From assembly GCA_900772835.1 (NCBI GenBank), contig CAAGSA010000006.1, positions 1 to 36,314 on the forward strand: a DNA stretch of 36,314 nt. Reading direction: 5' to 3'. A model generated the notes under the pieces. The model was not told where the DNA came from. It did no database searches and saw only the letters and a list, made by a program, of their open reading frames with translations. Source of the DNA: an uncultured Prevotella sp. GTDB lineage: Bacteria; Bacteroidota; Bacteroidia; Bacteroidales; Bacteroidaceae. Below are positions 26,116 through 34,818 of the stretch, one piece after another. The translations under genes were made by a program, and so were the position numbers. Every line of letters begins with the position of its first letter. Position 1 is the stretch's first letter.

Positions 26116-26164
26116 AAAGAACAGGAAGACCTGACCTGCAGCCGGGTCATTCCGCTCCCCATCA

Positions 26165-26195
26165 GGCATAGAGCACCGCGCTCTATGCCTTTTTT
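26165..26195 (+). terminator. Rho-independent terminator
   Basis: A 10-bp perfect stem (GGCATAGAGC at 26165-26174, loop ACCGC, GCTCTATGCC at 26180-26189) is followed by six Ts, about 50 bp after the large secreted protein gene. Confidence 0.92.
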
Positions 26196-26319
26196 CATTC
26201 CTCGTCCAGAGGGCAGGTGCCACGCGCGGCGCCAGCCGCAGGAAAGAAACGCGTGTGTCAAATGGGTTAAAAAAGCGAAATTTCTCACATTATATAATGA
26301 GAAATGTGAAAGTTTTTCT

Positions 26320-26327
26320 TACTTTTG
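26320..26327 (+). promoter_or_regulatory. -7 element of the topA operon promoter
   Basis: TACTTTTG matches TAnnTTTG, about 64 bp before the topA ATG. No TTG is seen at the usual -33 distance. An AT-rich imperfect palindrome around ATTATATAAT (26289-26298) lies just upstream. Confidence 0.6.
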
Positions 26328-26390
26328 CCGCCAAAATAAAAAACGACCGCACGGCAGAGCGCGTGCGCAAACAGTAAAACTACACAAGAT

Positions 26391-28715
26391 ATGCAAGAAA
26401 ACCTGGTAATAGTGGAGAGCCCGGCAAAGGCAAAGACCATAGAAAAATTCCTTGGAAAAGACTTCAAGGTGATGTCGAGCTACGGACACATCCGCGACCT
26501 GAAGAAAAAAGAAATCAGCATCGACCTCAACACCCTTGAGCCCGACTACGAGATACCCGAGGAGAAGAAAAAGCTCGTGGCGGAACTGAAGGCAAACGCC
26601 AAGAAAGCCGACAAGGTGTGGCTCGCATCCGATGAGGACCGCGAGGGAGAGGCCATATCATGGCACCTGTGCGAGGTGCTCGGGCTGGACGAGAAGAACA
26701 CAAACCGAATAGTGTTCCACGAAATCACCAAGCCCGCCATACTGGAGGCGATACAGACACCGCGCCATCTGAACATGAACCTCGTGAACGCGCAGCAGGC
26801 ACGCCGCGTGCTCGACCGCCTGGTGGGATTCAAGCTCTCGCCCATACTCTGGCGCAAGGTGAAGCCGGCACTGTCGGCAGGACGAGTGCAGAGCGTGGCA
26901 GTGAGACTGATAGTGGAACGCGAGCGCGAGATACAGGCGTTCCGCACGGAGCCGTACTACAGAGTGGGCGCCGTGTTCACACTCCTTTCCGGCGGCAAGA
27001 AGACAGAACTCAAGGCAGAGCTCGACAGGCGATTCCGCACACACGACGAGGCGAAAGCCTTCCTCGAACAGTGCAAGGACGCGCAGTTCAGCGTGAGCGA
27101 CATAGCCAAGAAACCGCTGAAGCGCACCCCGGCGCCGCCATTCACCACCTCCACACTGCAGCAGGAGGCGGCACGCAAGTTGGGATACACCGTGTCGCAG
27201 ACGATGATGCTGGCGCAGCATCTCTACGAGAGCGGAAAGATAACCTACATGCGAACCGACTCTGTGAACCTCTCGTCGCTCTGCATCGGAGCATGCAAGG
27301 AGGCGATACTGAACAACTGGGGCGAGGAATACCACAAGACACGCCAGTATCACACCCACTCCAAGGGAGCACAGGAGGCGCACGAGGCAATACGCCCCAC
27401 ATATATGGAGAACAACACCATCGAGGGCACGGCACAGGAGCGCCGGCTCTACGACCTGATATGGAAGCGCACGGCGGCATGCCAGATGGCAGACGCGCAG
27501 ATAGAGAAAACCACCGTGGGCATCAGCATACTGAGGCCCGACGGCAGCGAGGCAGAAGAGCACTTCGTGGTGAACGGTGAGGTGGTGACCTTCGACGGAT
27601 TCCTGAAGGTATACCGCGAATCATCAGACGACGATGCCGACAGCACAGCCGACAACGCCGCCCACCAGCTGCCACCGATGAAGGCAGGCGACCGCCTGCA
27701 GCGCAGCGAGATAGTGGCAACGGAGAAGTTCAGCCAGGGACCGCTGCGATACACCGAGGCAAGCCTCGTGCACAAGATGGAAGAGCTGGGCATAGGCCGC
27801 CCGTCGACCTACGCACCGACCATCAGCACCATACAGCAGCGCGGCTACGTGCAGAAGGGCGACAAGAAAGGCGACGACCGCACATACACCATCGACACAC
27901 TGAAGGGAAACACCATAACGGGAGTGGAGAAGACAGAGACCGCCGGAAGCGACAAGGGCAAGCTGCTGCCGACGGACATCGGACTGGTGGTGAACGACTT
28001 CCTGCTGGAGCACTTCCCCAACGTGCTCGACTACAACTTCACGGCGAACGTGGAGCAGGAGTTCGATACCATAGCCGAGGGCAAGGAGCAGTGGACCGAC
28101 ATGCTGAAAGACTTCTACACCAAGTTTGAACCCACCGTGGAGAAGACCATGAACAGCCGCCAGGAACACAAGGCAGGCGAACGCGAACTGGGTACCGACC
28201 CCAAGTCGGGCAAGCCGGTATACGTGAAGATAGGACGCTTCGGCCCCGTGATACAGATAGGCTCGGCGGAAGACGAAGAGAAACCGCGCTTCGCGCAGCT
28301 GCCCAAAGACAGCAGCATGGAGACGATAACGCTCGACGAGGCACTGGAGCTGTTCAAGCTGCCGCGCACGCTGGGCGACTTCGAAGGCACGCCGGTGGTG
28401 ATCGGAGCAGGACGCTTTGGTCCCTACATACTGCACAACAAGAAATACGTGTCGCTGCCCGCGACCGAAGACCCGATGACAGTGAAGCTCTCCACAGCCG
28501 TAGCACTCATAGAGCGCCGCCGCATAGAGGACAACATGCGCCATCTGAAGAAGTTCGACGAGGAGCCGAAGCTCGAAGTGATGAAGGGCAAGTATGGCCC
28601 GTACCTCGTCTACGACGGCAAGAACTACCGGCTGCCCAAGGCAATGCGCGAGCGCGCCACAGAACTCACGCTCGAAGAATGCATGGAAGTGGTGAACAGC
28701 GCGCCGAAGAAATAA
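26391..28715 (+). CDS. topA: DNA topoisomerase I (type IA)
   Basis: This 774-residue enzyme relaxes negatively supercoiled DNA. The N-terminal Toprim domain has VIVESPAKAKTIEKFLG (Glu9) and the acidic SDEDREGEA (Asp81, Asp83). The nucleophilic tyrosine is Tyr286 in KITYMRTDSVNLS, and the LSAGRVQSVAVRLI and GIGRPSTYA segments are present. The C-terminus has no tetracysteine zinc fingers; instead it has repeated glycine-rich modules (IGRFGPVIQIG, IGAGRFGPYILHNKKYVSLP, MKGKYGPYLVYDGKNYRLP) of the Toprim-C repeat type usual in Bacteroidetes. It is the first gene of a topA-aroK-speA unit; aroK starts 17 bp after its stop. Confidence 0.98.
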   Translation: MQENLVIVESPAKAKTIEKFLGKDFKVMSSYGHIRDLKKKEISIDLNTLEPDYEIPEEKKKLVAELKANAKKADKVWLASDEDREGEAISWHLCEVLGLDEKNTNRIVFHEITKPAILEAIQTPRHLNMNLVNAQQARRVLDRLVGFKLSPILWRKVKPALSAGRVQSVAVRLIVEREREIQAFRTEPYYRVGAVFTLLSGGKKTELKAELDRRFRTHDEAKAFLEQCKDAQFSVSDIAKKPLKRTPAPPFTTSTLQQEAARKLGYTVSQTMMLAQHLYESGKITYMRTDSVNLSSLCIGACKEAILNNWGEEYHKTRQYHTHSKGAQEAHEAIRPTYMENNTIEGTAQERRLYDLIWKRTAACQMADAQIEKTTVGISILRPDGSEAEEHFVVNGEVVTFDGFLKVYRESSDDDADSTADNAAHQLPPMKAGDRLQRSEIVATEKFSQGPLRYTEASLVHKMEELGIGRPSTYAPTISTIQQRGYVQKGDKKGDDRTYTIDTLKGNTITGVEKTETAGSDKGKLLPTDIGLVVNDFLLEHFPNVLDYNFTANVEQEFDTIAEGKEQWTDMLKDFYTKFEPTVEKTMNSRQEHKAGERELGTDPKSGKPVYVKIGRFGPVIQIGSAEDEEKPRFAQLPKDSSMETITLDEALELFKLPRTLGDFEGTPVVIGAGRFGPYILHNKKYVSLPATEDPMTVKLSTAVALIERRRIEDNMRHLKKFDEEPKLEVMKGKYGPYLVYDGKNYRLPKAMRERATELTLEECMEVVNSAPKK

Positions 28716-28732
28716 CATCCACAGCAGCGCGT

Positions 28733-29299
28733 ATGCAGAGAGTAATCCTTATCGGCTATATGGGAGCCGGGAAGACCACCGTGGGCAAGGAGCTTGCCCG
28801 GCGGCTGGGACTGATGTTCTACGACCTCGACTGGTACGTCACGAGCCGCATGCGGCGCACCGTGAAGCAGATATTCGACGAGGGCGGAGAAGAAGCTTTC
28901 CGCAGCATCGAGCACAACATGCTGCACGAAGTGGCAGAGTTCGAGAACGTGGTGATAAGCTGCGGAGGAGGCACCCCCTGCTTCTACGACAACATCGGAT
29001 ACATGAACCGGCAGGGAGAAACCGTATATCTGAAGGCGGCGCCGGAGGTGCTCTGCGCCCATCTGAGGATGGGCAGGAGCGTGAGGCCGCTGCTGCAGGG
29101 CAAGACACCGGAGCAGATGGAGGCATTCGTGGAAGAACACCTGCGCGAGCGCGAACCGTTCTATACACAGGCAAAGCACGTGCTCGACGTGAGTGTGCTC
29201 GACACGGAAGACAAGATAAGGAAATCCGTAGACAAGATAATCGAAATGCTGCATGCCCCACGCAACAAAGGCTGCAGCCCAACCCTACAACATCTATAA
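28733..29299 (+). CDS. aroK: Shikimate kinase
   Basis: This 188-residue cytoplasmic enzyme phosphorylates shikimate with ATP in chorismate biosynthesis. It has the Walker A motif GYMGAGKTT (8-16), the shikimate- and magnesium-binding DLD (31-33), the FRSIE region (Arg57) and the CGGGTPC loop (77-83), then RPLL in the lid. The start at 28733 is chosen over an in-frame ATG at 28679 that lies inside topA, because MQRVILIGYMG is the usual family start. It is tightly placed between topA (17-bp gap) and speA (8-bp gap). Confidence 0.95.
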   Translation: MQRVILIGYMGAGKTTVGKELARRLGLMFYDLDWYVTSRMRRTVKQIFDEGGEEAFRSIEHNMLHEVAEFENVVISCGGGTPCFYDNIGYMNRQGETVYLKAAPEVLCAHLRMGRSVRPLLQGKTPEQMEAFVEEHLREREPFYTQAKHVLDVSVLDTEDKIRKSVDKIIEMLHAPRNKGCSPTLQHL

Positions 29300-29307
29300 C
29301 GCAAGAA

Positions 29308-31200
29308 ATGAAGAAATGGACCATTGAAGACTCCAAGGAGCTTTATAACATGGGAGGATGGGGCACATCCTATTTCGGTATAAACGAAAAAGGCGACGTA
29401 TACGTGACCCCGTGCAAGGACAATACACAGATCGACCTGCGCGACATCATGGACGAACTCGCACTGCGCGACATCACACCGCCCGTGCTGCTGCGCTTTC
29501 CCGACATCCTCGACAACCGCATCGAGAAGACGTCGAGCTGCTTCCAGAAGGCAGCCAAGGAATACGGCTACAAGGGAGAGAGCTTCATCATCTATCCAAT
29601 CAAGGTGAACCAGATGCAGCCCGTGGTGGAGGAGATAATAAGCCACGGACGCAAGTTCAACCTCGGACTTGAATGCGGCTCCAAGCCGGAGCTGCACGCC
29701 GTGATAGCAGTGCAGTGCCAGAGCGATTCGCTCATCATCTGCAACGGATACAAAGACCAGAGCTACATAGAGCTCGCGCTGCTCGCACAGAAGATGGGCA
29801 AGCGCATCTTCATCGTGGTGGAGAAACTGAACGAACTCGAAATAATAGCACGCACGGCAAAGAAACTCGGAGTGAAGCCAAACCTGGGAGTGCGCATCAA
29901 GCTCGCATCATCGGGAAGCGGCAAATGGGAAGGCAGCGGAGGCGACGCCAGCAAGTTCGGACTGACAAGCTCGGAACTGCTCACGGCACTCGAAATCCTG
30001 GAAAAGAAAGGAATGAAAGACTGCCTGCGGCTCATACACTTCCACATCGGAAGCCAGATAACCAAGATACGCCGCATACAGACAGCACTGAGAGAGGCGT
30101 CGCAGTTCTACATACAGCTGCACAAGATGGGCTACAACGTGGACTTCGTCGACTGCGGAGGCGGACTGGGAGTGGACTACGACGGAACACGCTCGTCGAA
30201 CAGCGAGAGCAGCGTGAACTATTCCATACAGGAATACATCAACGACTGCCTCTACACATTCATCGATGCGGCAGACAGCAACGGCATACAGCATCCCAAC
30301 CTCATAACCGAAGGCGGACGCTCGCTGTCGGCACACCACTCGGTGCTCGTGATAGACGTGCTCGAAACAGCATCGCTGCCAGAGATGAACGAGGAGTTCG
30401 AACCGGGCAAGGACGCCCACAAGCTCGTGAAAGACCTCTACGAGATATGGGACAACCTGAACCCACGCACCATGATGGAAGACTGGCACGACGCGGAGCA
30501 GATACGCGAAGAGGCGCTCGACCTGTTCAGCCACGGAATGGTGGACCTGCAGACGAGGGCAGAGATAGAAAGGATGTACTGGAGCGTGTGCCGCGAAGTG
30601 AACAGCATGGCGAAGACACTGAAGCATCTGCCAGAAGAACTGAAAGGACTCGACAAACTGCTCGCCGACAAATACTTCTGCAACTTCTCGCTCTTCCAGT
30701 CGCTGCCCGACAGCTGGGCAATCGACCAGCTCTTCCCCATAACCCCGATACAGAGGCTGGGCGAAAGACCCACACGCAGCGCCACGATACAGGACATAAC
30801 GTGCGACAGCGACGGAAAGATAGCCAACTTCGTGACCAACCGCCACCTCTCGCACATACTGCCCGTACACACAGTGAAGAAGAACGAACCGTACTACCTC
30901 GGCATATTCCTCGTGGGGGCATACCAGGAAATACTGGGCGATATGCACAACCTCTTCGGCGACACAAACGCCGTGCACATATCAGTGAAAGACGGGAAAT
31001 ACAGCATCGACCAGATATTCGACGGCGAAACCGTGGAGGAAGTGCTCTCATACGTGCAGTACAACCCCAAGAAACTCGTGAGACAGCTCGAAATATGGGT
31101 GACGAAAAGCGTGAAGCAAGGAAAGATCTCGCTCGAAGAAGGAAAGGAATTCCTGTCCAACTATCGCTCGGGACTCTACGGATACACATATCTCGAATAA
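29308..31200 (+). CDS. speA: Biosynthetic arginine decarboxylase
   Basis: This 630-residue pyridoxal-phosphate enzyme converts arginine to agmatine, the first step of polyamine synthesis by the agmatine route. The cofactor lysine is Lys99 in IYPIKVNQ. The HIGSQ motif (about 246-250) and the phosphate-binding GGGLGVDYDG (about 285) follow, as expected for the alanine-racemase-fold decarboxylases. N-terminal GWGTSYFGIN and C-terminal length match SpeA. It starts 8 bp after aroK and ends the topA-aroK-speA unit. Later steps (agmatine deiminase, N-carbamoylputrescine amidase) are not in the window. Confidence 0.97.
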   Translation: MKKWTIEDSKELYNMGGWGTSYFGINEKGDVYVTPCKDNTQIDLRDIMDELALRDITPPVLLRFPDILDNRIEKTSSCFQKAAKEYGYKGESFIIYPIKVNQMQPVVEEIISHGRKFNLGLECGSKPELHAVIAVQCQSDSLIICNGYKDQSYIELALLAQKMGKRIFIVVEKLNELEIIARTAKKLGVKPNLGVRIKLASSGSGKWEGSGGDASKFGLTSSELLTALEILEKKGMKDCLRLIHFHIGSQITKIRRIQTALREASQFYIQLHKMGYNVDFVDCGGGLGVDYDGTRSSNSESSVNYSIQEYINDCLYTFIDAADSNGIQHPNLITEGGRSLSAHHSVLVIDVLETASLPEMNEEFEPGKDAHKLVKDLYEIWDNLNPRTMMEDWHDAEQIREEALDLFSHGMVDLQTRAEIERMYWSVCREVNSMAKTLKHLPEELKGLDKLLADKYFCNFSLFQSLPDSWAIDQLFPITPIQRLGERPTRSATIQDITCDSDGKIANFVTNRHLSHILPVHTVKKNEPYYLGIFLVGAYQEILGDMHNLFGDTNAVHISVKDGKYSIDQIFDGETVEEVLSYVQYNPKKLVRQLEIWVTKSVKQGKISLEEGKEFLSNYRSGLYGYTYLE

Positions 31201-31215
31201 ACAGAAGCATAGAAG

Positions 31216-31258
31216 CGGCGGACAGACAAAGGCACGGCTTTTGACTGTCCGCCGGTTT
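31216..31258 (+). terminator. Probable terminator after speA
   Basis: A 10-bp stem (CGGCGGACAG at 31216-31225 with CTGTCCGCCG at 31245-31254) encloses a 19-nt loop and is followed by GTTT, a weak T-tract. Confidence 0.7.
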
Positions 31259-31294
31259 AATAAACGTTAAAAAACAGAGAAAGCGACAGAGGAC

Positions 31295-31320
31295 TGTAAC
31301 TTTCGCAATTCCGAATCGTC
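31295..31320 (+). promoter_or_regulatory. Candidate ECF-type promoter of the sigma-factor gene
   Basis: TGTAAC (31295-31300) and CGTC (31317-31320) are separated by exactly 16 bp, the layout of promoters read by many ECF sigma factors. No TAnnTTTG element is seen here. Transcription would start about 10 nt before the ATG at 31338, with GAGG (31331-31334) as a short ribosome-binding site. Autoregulation is inferred. Confidence 0.55.
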
Positions 31321-31337
31321 AAACATAATAGAGGCAA

Positions 31338-31853
31338 ATGAAAAAAGTCAGTTTCCGAAACGATGTGCTGCCGTTGAAAAACGTGCTCTTCCGACTTGCC
31401 CTCCGCATCACGATGAACAGGGAGGAAGCCGAAGACGTCGTGCAGGACACACTGATGAAAGTATGGAACAACCGCGAAACGCTGCCCGCCATAGAGTCGA
31501 TAGAGGCATACAGCCTCACACTCTGCCGCAACATCGCAATCGACAAGATGAAGCGCATGGGCAGAAGCGAGGAATCGCTCGACAGCCAGACCATTGAGCC
31601 TCATGCCCCCAGCCAGTCGATGCCCGACGAGAGGGCGGAGCAGAGAGACATGCTCGATATGGTGCGGCGCATCGTGGACAGCCTGCCGGAAAAGCAGAAA
31701 ACATGTATGCAGCTCCGCGACTTCGAAGGAAAGTCATACAAGGACATCGCGCAGGTGCTCGCCATCAGCGAGGAACAAGTGAAGGTGAACATCTACAGGG
31801 CACGGCAGGCAGTGAAACAAAAGTTTAACGAAAATGCAGAATATGGACTATAG
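31338..31853 (+). CDS. ECF-type RNA polymerase sigma factor
   Basis: This 171-residue protein is a sigma-70 family factor with only regions 2 and 4. Region 2 includes LRITMNREEAEDVVQDTLMKVW (about 22-43) and the SIEAYSLTLCRNIAIDKMKR helix. Region 4 includes RIVDSLPEKQKTCMQLRDFEGKSYKDIAQVLAISEEQVKVNIYRARQAV (about 111-160), the helix-turn-helix that binds -35 elements. Its gene overlaps the following small membrane-protein gene by about 20 bp, which suggests translational coupling and a sigma/anti-sigma pair. No SusC with an STN domain adjoins it, so it is probably a stress- or envelope-responsive factor rather than a nutrient-uptake one. Confidence 0.93.
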   Translation: MKKVSFRNDVLPLKNVLFRLALRITMNREEAEDVVQDTLMKVWNNRETLPAIESIEAYSLTLCRNIAIDKMKRMGRSEESLDSQTIEPHAPSQSMPDERAEQRDMLDMVRRIVDSLPEKQKTCMQLRDFEGKSYKDIAQVLAISEEQVKVNIYRARQAVKQKFNENAEYGL

Positions 31854-32313
31854 ATACATCGAACAACTGTTGGAAAGATACTGGAACTGCCAGACTTCGC
31901 CCGAAGAAGAGGCAATACTCCGTGCTTTCTTCAGTCAGGACGACATCCCGGCAGGGCTCGCCAGATACAGCAGCCTGTTCGCATACGAGGCGGCGGAGAC
32001 GAAGACAGACGTGCTCGGCGATGACTTCGATGCGAAGATGGAGGCAATGGTGGACGAGCCGGCAACGGTGAAGGCGCGCATCGTGCCCCTCAAACAGAGG
32101 CTCGCGCCGCTGTTCAAGGCAGCGGCAGTGGTGGCTATAATCCTCACGCTGGGCAACGCCTCGCAGATGGCTTTCCGCGAGGAGCAGGACAACGAACCGG
32201 CAACGGCGGCGTTCGCACCGAAGGTGCACAACGGGCCGGCAGTGGCAATGGGCGACTCCGTGAAGCTCGACACACTGAAAAAGGCTGTTGCGGTGCCCAC
32301 CGTGATAAAGTAA
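31834..32313 (+). CDS. Small single-span membrane protein, probable anti-sigma factor
   Basis: This 159-residue protein has an acidic N-terminal cytoplasmic part starting MQNMDYRYIEQLLERYWNC (a start at 31843 is also possible), with SPEEEAILRAFF, then a single hydrophobic span at about 92-108 (LFKAAAVVAIILTLGNA) and a short outer part. The build and the overlap with the ECF sigma gene fit a membrane-bound anti-sigma factor. It has no zinc-binding HxxxCxxC motif and I do not recognise a named family, so the role rests on position and topology. The outer part is only about 50 residues. Confidence 0.75.
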   Translation: MQNMDYRYIEQLLERYWNCQTSPEEEAILRAFFSQDDIPAGLARYSSLFAYEAAETKTDVLGDDFDAKMEAMVDEPATVKARIVPLKQRLAPLFKAAAVVAIILTLGNASQMAFREEQDNEPATAAFAPKVHNGPAVAMGDSVKLDTLKKAVAVPTVIK

Positions 32314-32420
32314 AAACGAAAACAATTTTCTATGCTTTCTCAATAATCAATGTTTAGTAAAACAAAACTCTGAAGCTGTGAAGCTTCGTCTCTCAAATTT
32401 TTCATAACATACTAACGTTA

Positions 32421-32460
32421 AGGTCGCTCGCGGAAATGCCGCGGCGACCTGTTTTTTTTT
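32421..32460 (+). terminator. Rho-independent terminator after the sigma/anti-sigma pair
   Basis: A 12-bp stem with one bulged T (AGGTCGC plus CGCGG at 32421-32433; CCGCG plus GCGACCT at 32439-32450) is followed by G and nine Ts. Confidence 0.92.
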
Positions 32461-32502
32461 ATGGCATAGCCATTTGATAAGGCAAACTGCATCTCGGGAT
32501 AA

Positions 32503-32582
32503 GAAATGAATAAATTCATTTCGTTCTCCTCTCGATTTTGATAAAATCCTCACGCTCGGAAGAGAGAATAAATTCTCTCTTC
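32503..32582. repeat. Three stacked short palindromes upstream of the M16 peptidase
   Basis: Palindrome 1 is GAAATGAAT-aa-ATTCATTTC (32503-32522), palindrome 2 is GATTTT-gat-AAAATC (32534-32548), and palindrome 3 has 11-bp arms at 32559-32569 and 32572-32582 around AA. Palindromes 1 and 3 share the centre GAATAAATTC. They lie directly upstream of the peptidase promoter and downstream of the previous terminator. None has a T-tract typical of a terminator. Confidence 0.8.
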
Positions 32583-32606
32583 TCTCGCTCAACCGGATTT
32601 TTGCAT

Positions 32607-32614
32607 TACCTTTG
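32607..32614 (+). promoter_or_regulatory. -7 element of the M16 peptidase promoter
   Basis: TACCTTTG matches TAnnTTTG, about 34 bp before the ATG. No clear -33 TTG; the last palindrome ends about 24 bp upstream. Confidence 0.6.
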
Positions 32615-32647
32615 CATAATATATAAGGAACGAAAGACAATAAGGAT

Positions 32648-33877
32648 ATGGATTACAATACAGTGACACTCGACAATGGGTTGCGCATCATACACCTGCA
32701 GTCGCAGTCGCCAGTTGTGTATTGCGGCTACGAGGTGTGTGCCGGAACACGCGACGAGGCACATGGCGAAGAGGGAATGGCGCACTTCTGCGAACACGTG
32801 ACGTTCAAGGGAACCACACGGCGCACGGCAATGCAGATACTGAACCGGCTGGAAAGTGTGGGGGGAGAACTGAACGCATTCACGAACAAGGAAGACACCG
32901 TGTACTACTCTGCAATACTGAAGGAGAACTTTGCACGCGCCGTGGACCTGCTCACCGACATCGTGTTCGACAGTACCTATCCGCAGCAGGAGATAGACAA
33001 GGAGGTGGAAGTGATATGCGACGAGATAGAAAGCTACAACGACTCGCCGGCAGAACTCATCTACGACGACTTCGAGAACGCCGTGTTCCAGGGACATCCG
33101 CTCGGACACAACATACTCGGCACGGCACAGACGCTGCGCACATACACCACCGGTGACGCACTGCGCTTCGTCCGGCGCTACTATAAACCCGAAAACGCCG
33201 TGTTCTTCGTTTCCGGCGACGTGCCGTTCGCCAGAGTGGAGAGCCTGCTGCGCAAGGCTACAAGCCATTTCCCTGCCGCAACGCCGCTCGTGGACATAGC
33301 CCCCGGAGCACCGCTGCCGCAATATGTGGCGCAGACCATACGCCACGACAGAGGTACGCACCAGGCACACGTGATGGTGGGCAACCGCGCCTACAGCGTG
33401 CACGACAGCAGGCGCATGCCGCTCTATCTGCTCAACAACATACTGGGCGGACCGGGGATGAACGCACGCCTGAACATATCGCTGCGCGAACGCAACGCCC
33501 TGGTGTATACGGTGGAAAGCTCAATGGTGTGCTATTCCGACACCGGACTGTGGTGCACATACTTCGGATGCGACCCGAAAGACGTGAAGCGCTGCCTGCA
33601 TCTCGTGCGGCGCGAGATGGACAGAGTGATGGAGCGTCCGCTCACCGACACGCAGCTCAAGGCGGCAAAGAGGCAGATAAAGGGACAGATAGGAGTGGCA
33701 TGCGACAACCGGGAGAGCTTCGCCCTCGACTTCGGCAAGACATTTCTCCACTACGGATGGCGGAAAGACGTGGCACGGCTGATGGCAGACATCGACCGCA
33801 TCACGGCAGACGAAATACAGCAGGCAGCACGCGAGGTGTTTGCCCCGGAGAGCCTCACAACGCTTATTTATGAGTAA
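32648..33877 (+). CDS. M16-family zinc metallopeptidase
   Basis: This 409-residue protein belongs to the insulinase/processing-peptidase family. It has the inverted zinc motif HFCEH (His46, Glu49, His50) and the third ligand Glu126 in VICDEIESYNDSP, exactly 76 residues after the second histidine, as in active members. The second half (HQAHVMVGNRAYSVHD, LNNILGGPGMNARLNISLRERNALVYTVES) is the inactive-like domain that completes the clam-shell. No signal peptide is seen, so it is probably cytoplasmic. The length fits a single-chain M16B-type enzyme. It is monocistronic. Substrates are probably short peptides or prepeptides; none can be named. Confidence 0.93.
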   Translation: MDYNTVTLDNGLRIIHLQSQSPVVYCGYEVCAGTRDEAHGEEGMAHFCEHVTFKGTTRRTAMQILNRLESVGGELNAFTNKEDTVYYSAILKENFARAVDLLTDIVFDSTYPQQEIDKEVEVICDEIESYNDSPAELIYDDFENAVFQGHPLGHNILGTAQTLRTYTTGDALRFVRRYYKPENAVFFVSGDVPFARVESLLRKATSHFPAATPLVDIAPGAPLPQYVAQTIRHDRGTHQAHVMVGNRAYSVHDSRRMPLYLLNNILGGPGMNARLNISLRERNALVYTVESSMVCYSDTGLWCTYFGCDPKDVKRCLHLVRREMDRVMERPLTDTQLKAAKRQIKGQIGVACDNRESFALDFGKTFLHYGWRKDVARLMADIDRITADEIQQAAREVFAPESLTTLIYE

Positions 33878-33947
33878 AAATTATATAAATCGCCGCCAAT
33901 AGATAACATTTTCCTATAAAAAGTCCTCATAATTGAAAAAGTTAGAT

Positions 33948-33955
33948 TATTTTTG
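33948..33955 (+). promoter_or_regulatory. -7 element of the acyltransferase operon promoter
   Basis: TATTTTTG matches TAnnTTTG, 27 bp before the ATG at 33982. A -33 TTG at the proper distance is not evident. Confidence 0.55.
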
Positions 33956-33981
33956 CATAGAGTATACGTATAACAACAGAA

Positions 33982-34806
33982 ATGAAAGTCACGGAGAAGA
34001 CAATAGACATCGACAAGATTCTTGAAAGCAAAATGGGAGACAAGGCGCGGCGGGTGCCACGGCTGCTCACCAGATGGCTCAAGCATATAGTTCATCAGGA
34101 CCAGGTGAACGCATTCCTTTGGGACAGCAGAGAGCATACGGGAGTGGAATGGCTCGAAGACTGCGTGAAGTATCTCGATATGACGCTGAGCATCGAAGGC
34201 AGGGAGAACCTGCCCGACAAAGACGACGGCAAACTGTACACCTTCGTCAGCAACCATCCACTGGGAGGAATCGACGGCGTGGCGCTCGGAGCCGTGATAG
34301 GCAGACACTACGACGGAAAGTTCCGCTATCTCGTGAACGACCTGCTGATGAACCTTCCCGGACTCGCACCCCTCTGCATACCGATAAACAAGACAGGGCA
34401 GCAGAGCCGCAGCTTCCCCGCAATGGTGGAGGCTGGATTCCAGAGTGACAACCACATGCTCATGTTCCCTGCCGGACTGTGCTCGCGCCGGATAAACGGC
34501 GAGATACACGACCTGCCGTGGACAAAGACCTTCGTGTCGAAGAGCGTGGAATACCGGCGCGACATCGTGCCGATACACTTCGGGGGGCAGAACTCCAACT
34601 TCTTCTACAGCCTCGCAAACATCTGCAAGAAGCTCGGCATAAAGTTCAATATCGCCATGCTCTTCCTCGTGGACGAGATGTACAAGAACGTGCATAAGCA
34701 ATTTACGATAAAAATCGGAAAACCAATACCCTGGCAGAGCCTCGACAAAAGCCGCACACCGAAAGAGTGGGCACAGTATGTGGAAGACAGGGTGTATGAA
34801 CTCTAA
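33982..34806 (+). CDS. glsA: PlsC-like O-acyltransferase, probable GlsA
   Basis: This 274-residue protein is related to lysophosphatidic-acid acyltransferases. The catalytic motif is NHPLGGID (91-98), which spaces His92 and Asp98 by five residues rather than the usual four, a form seen in the hemolysin-associated subgroup. The later FPAGLCSR motif corresponds to the usual FPEGTRS block. It is followed after 12 bp by a GNAT-type N-acyltransferase. The pair resembles GlsA/GlsB of Bacteroides thetaiotaomicron, which make di-acylated glycine lipids, with this protein adding the second acyl chain by O-acylation. The order (O-acyl then N-acyl) is that of the fused OlsF enzyme. The specific assignment is inference. 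Confidence 0.8.
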   Translation: MKVTEKTIDIDKILESKMGDKARRVPRLLTRWLKHIVHQDQVNAFLWDSREHTGVEWLEDCVKYLDMTLSIEGRENLPDKDDGKLYTFVSNHPLGGIDGVALGAVIGRHYDGKFRYLVNDLLMNLPGLAPLCIPINKTGQQSRSFPAMVEAGFQSDNHMLMFPAGLCSRRINGEIHDLPWTKTFVSKSVEYRRDIVPIHFGGQNSNFFYSLANICKKLGIKFNIAMLFLVDEMYKNVHKQFTIKIGKPIPWQSLDKSRTPKEWAQYVEDRVYEL

Positions 34807-34818
34807 TAGCGAAACAGA

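Noticed and set aside
29673..31244. A 523-codon plus-strand frame overlapping speA
   Set aside because: The product is extremely rich in Arg, His, Gln and Thr with no fold-like pattern, a shadow of the GC-rich speA codons.
31338..31853. ECF sigma factor controlling the SusC/SusD locus
   Set aside because: The SusC lacks an N-terminal STN signalling domain and the sigma gene lies over 20 kb away with its own probable anti-sigma, so no link is supported.
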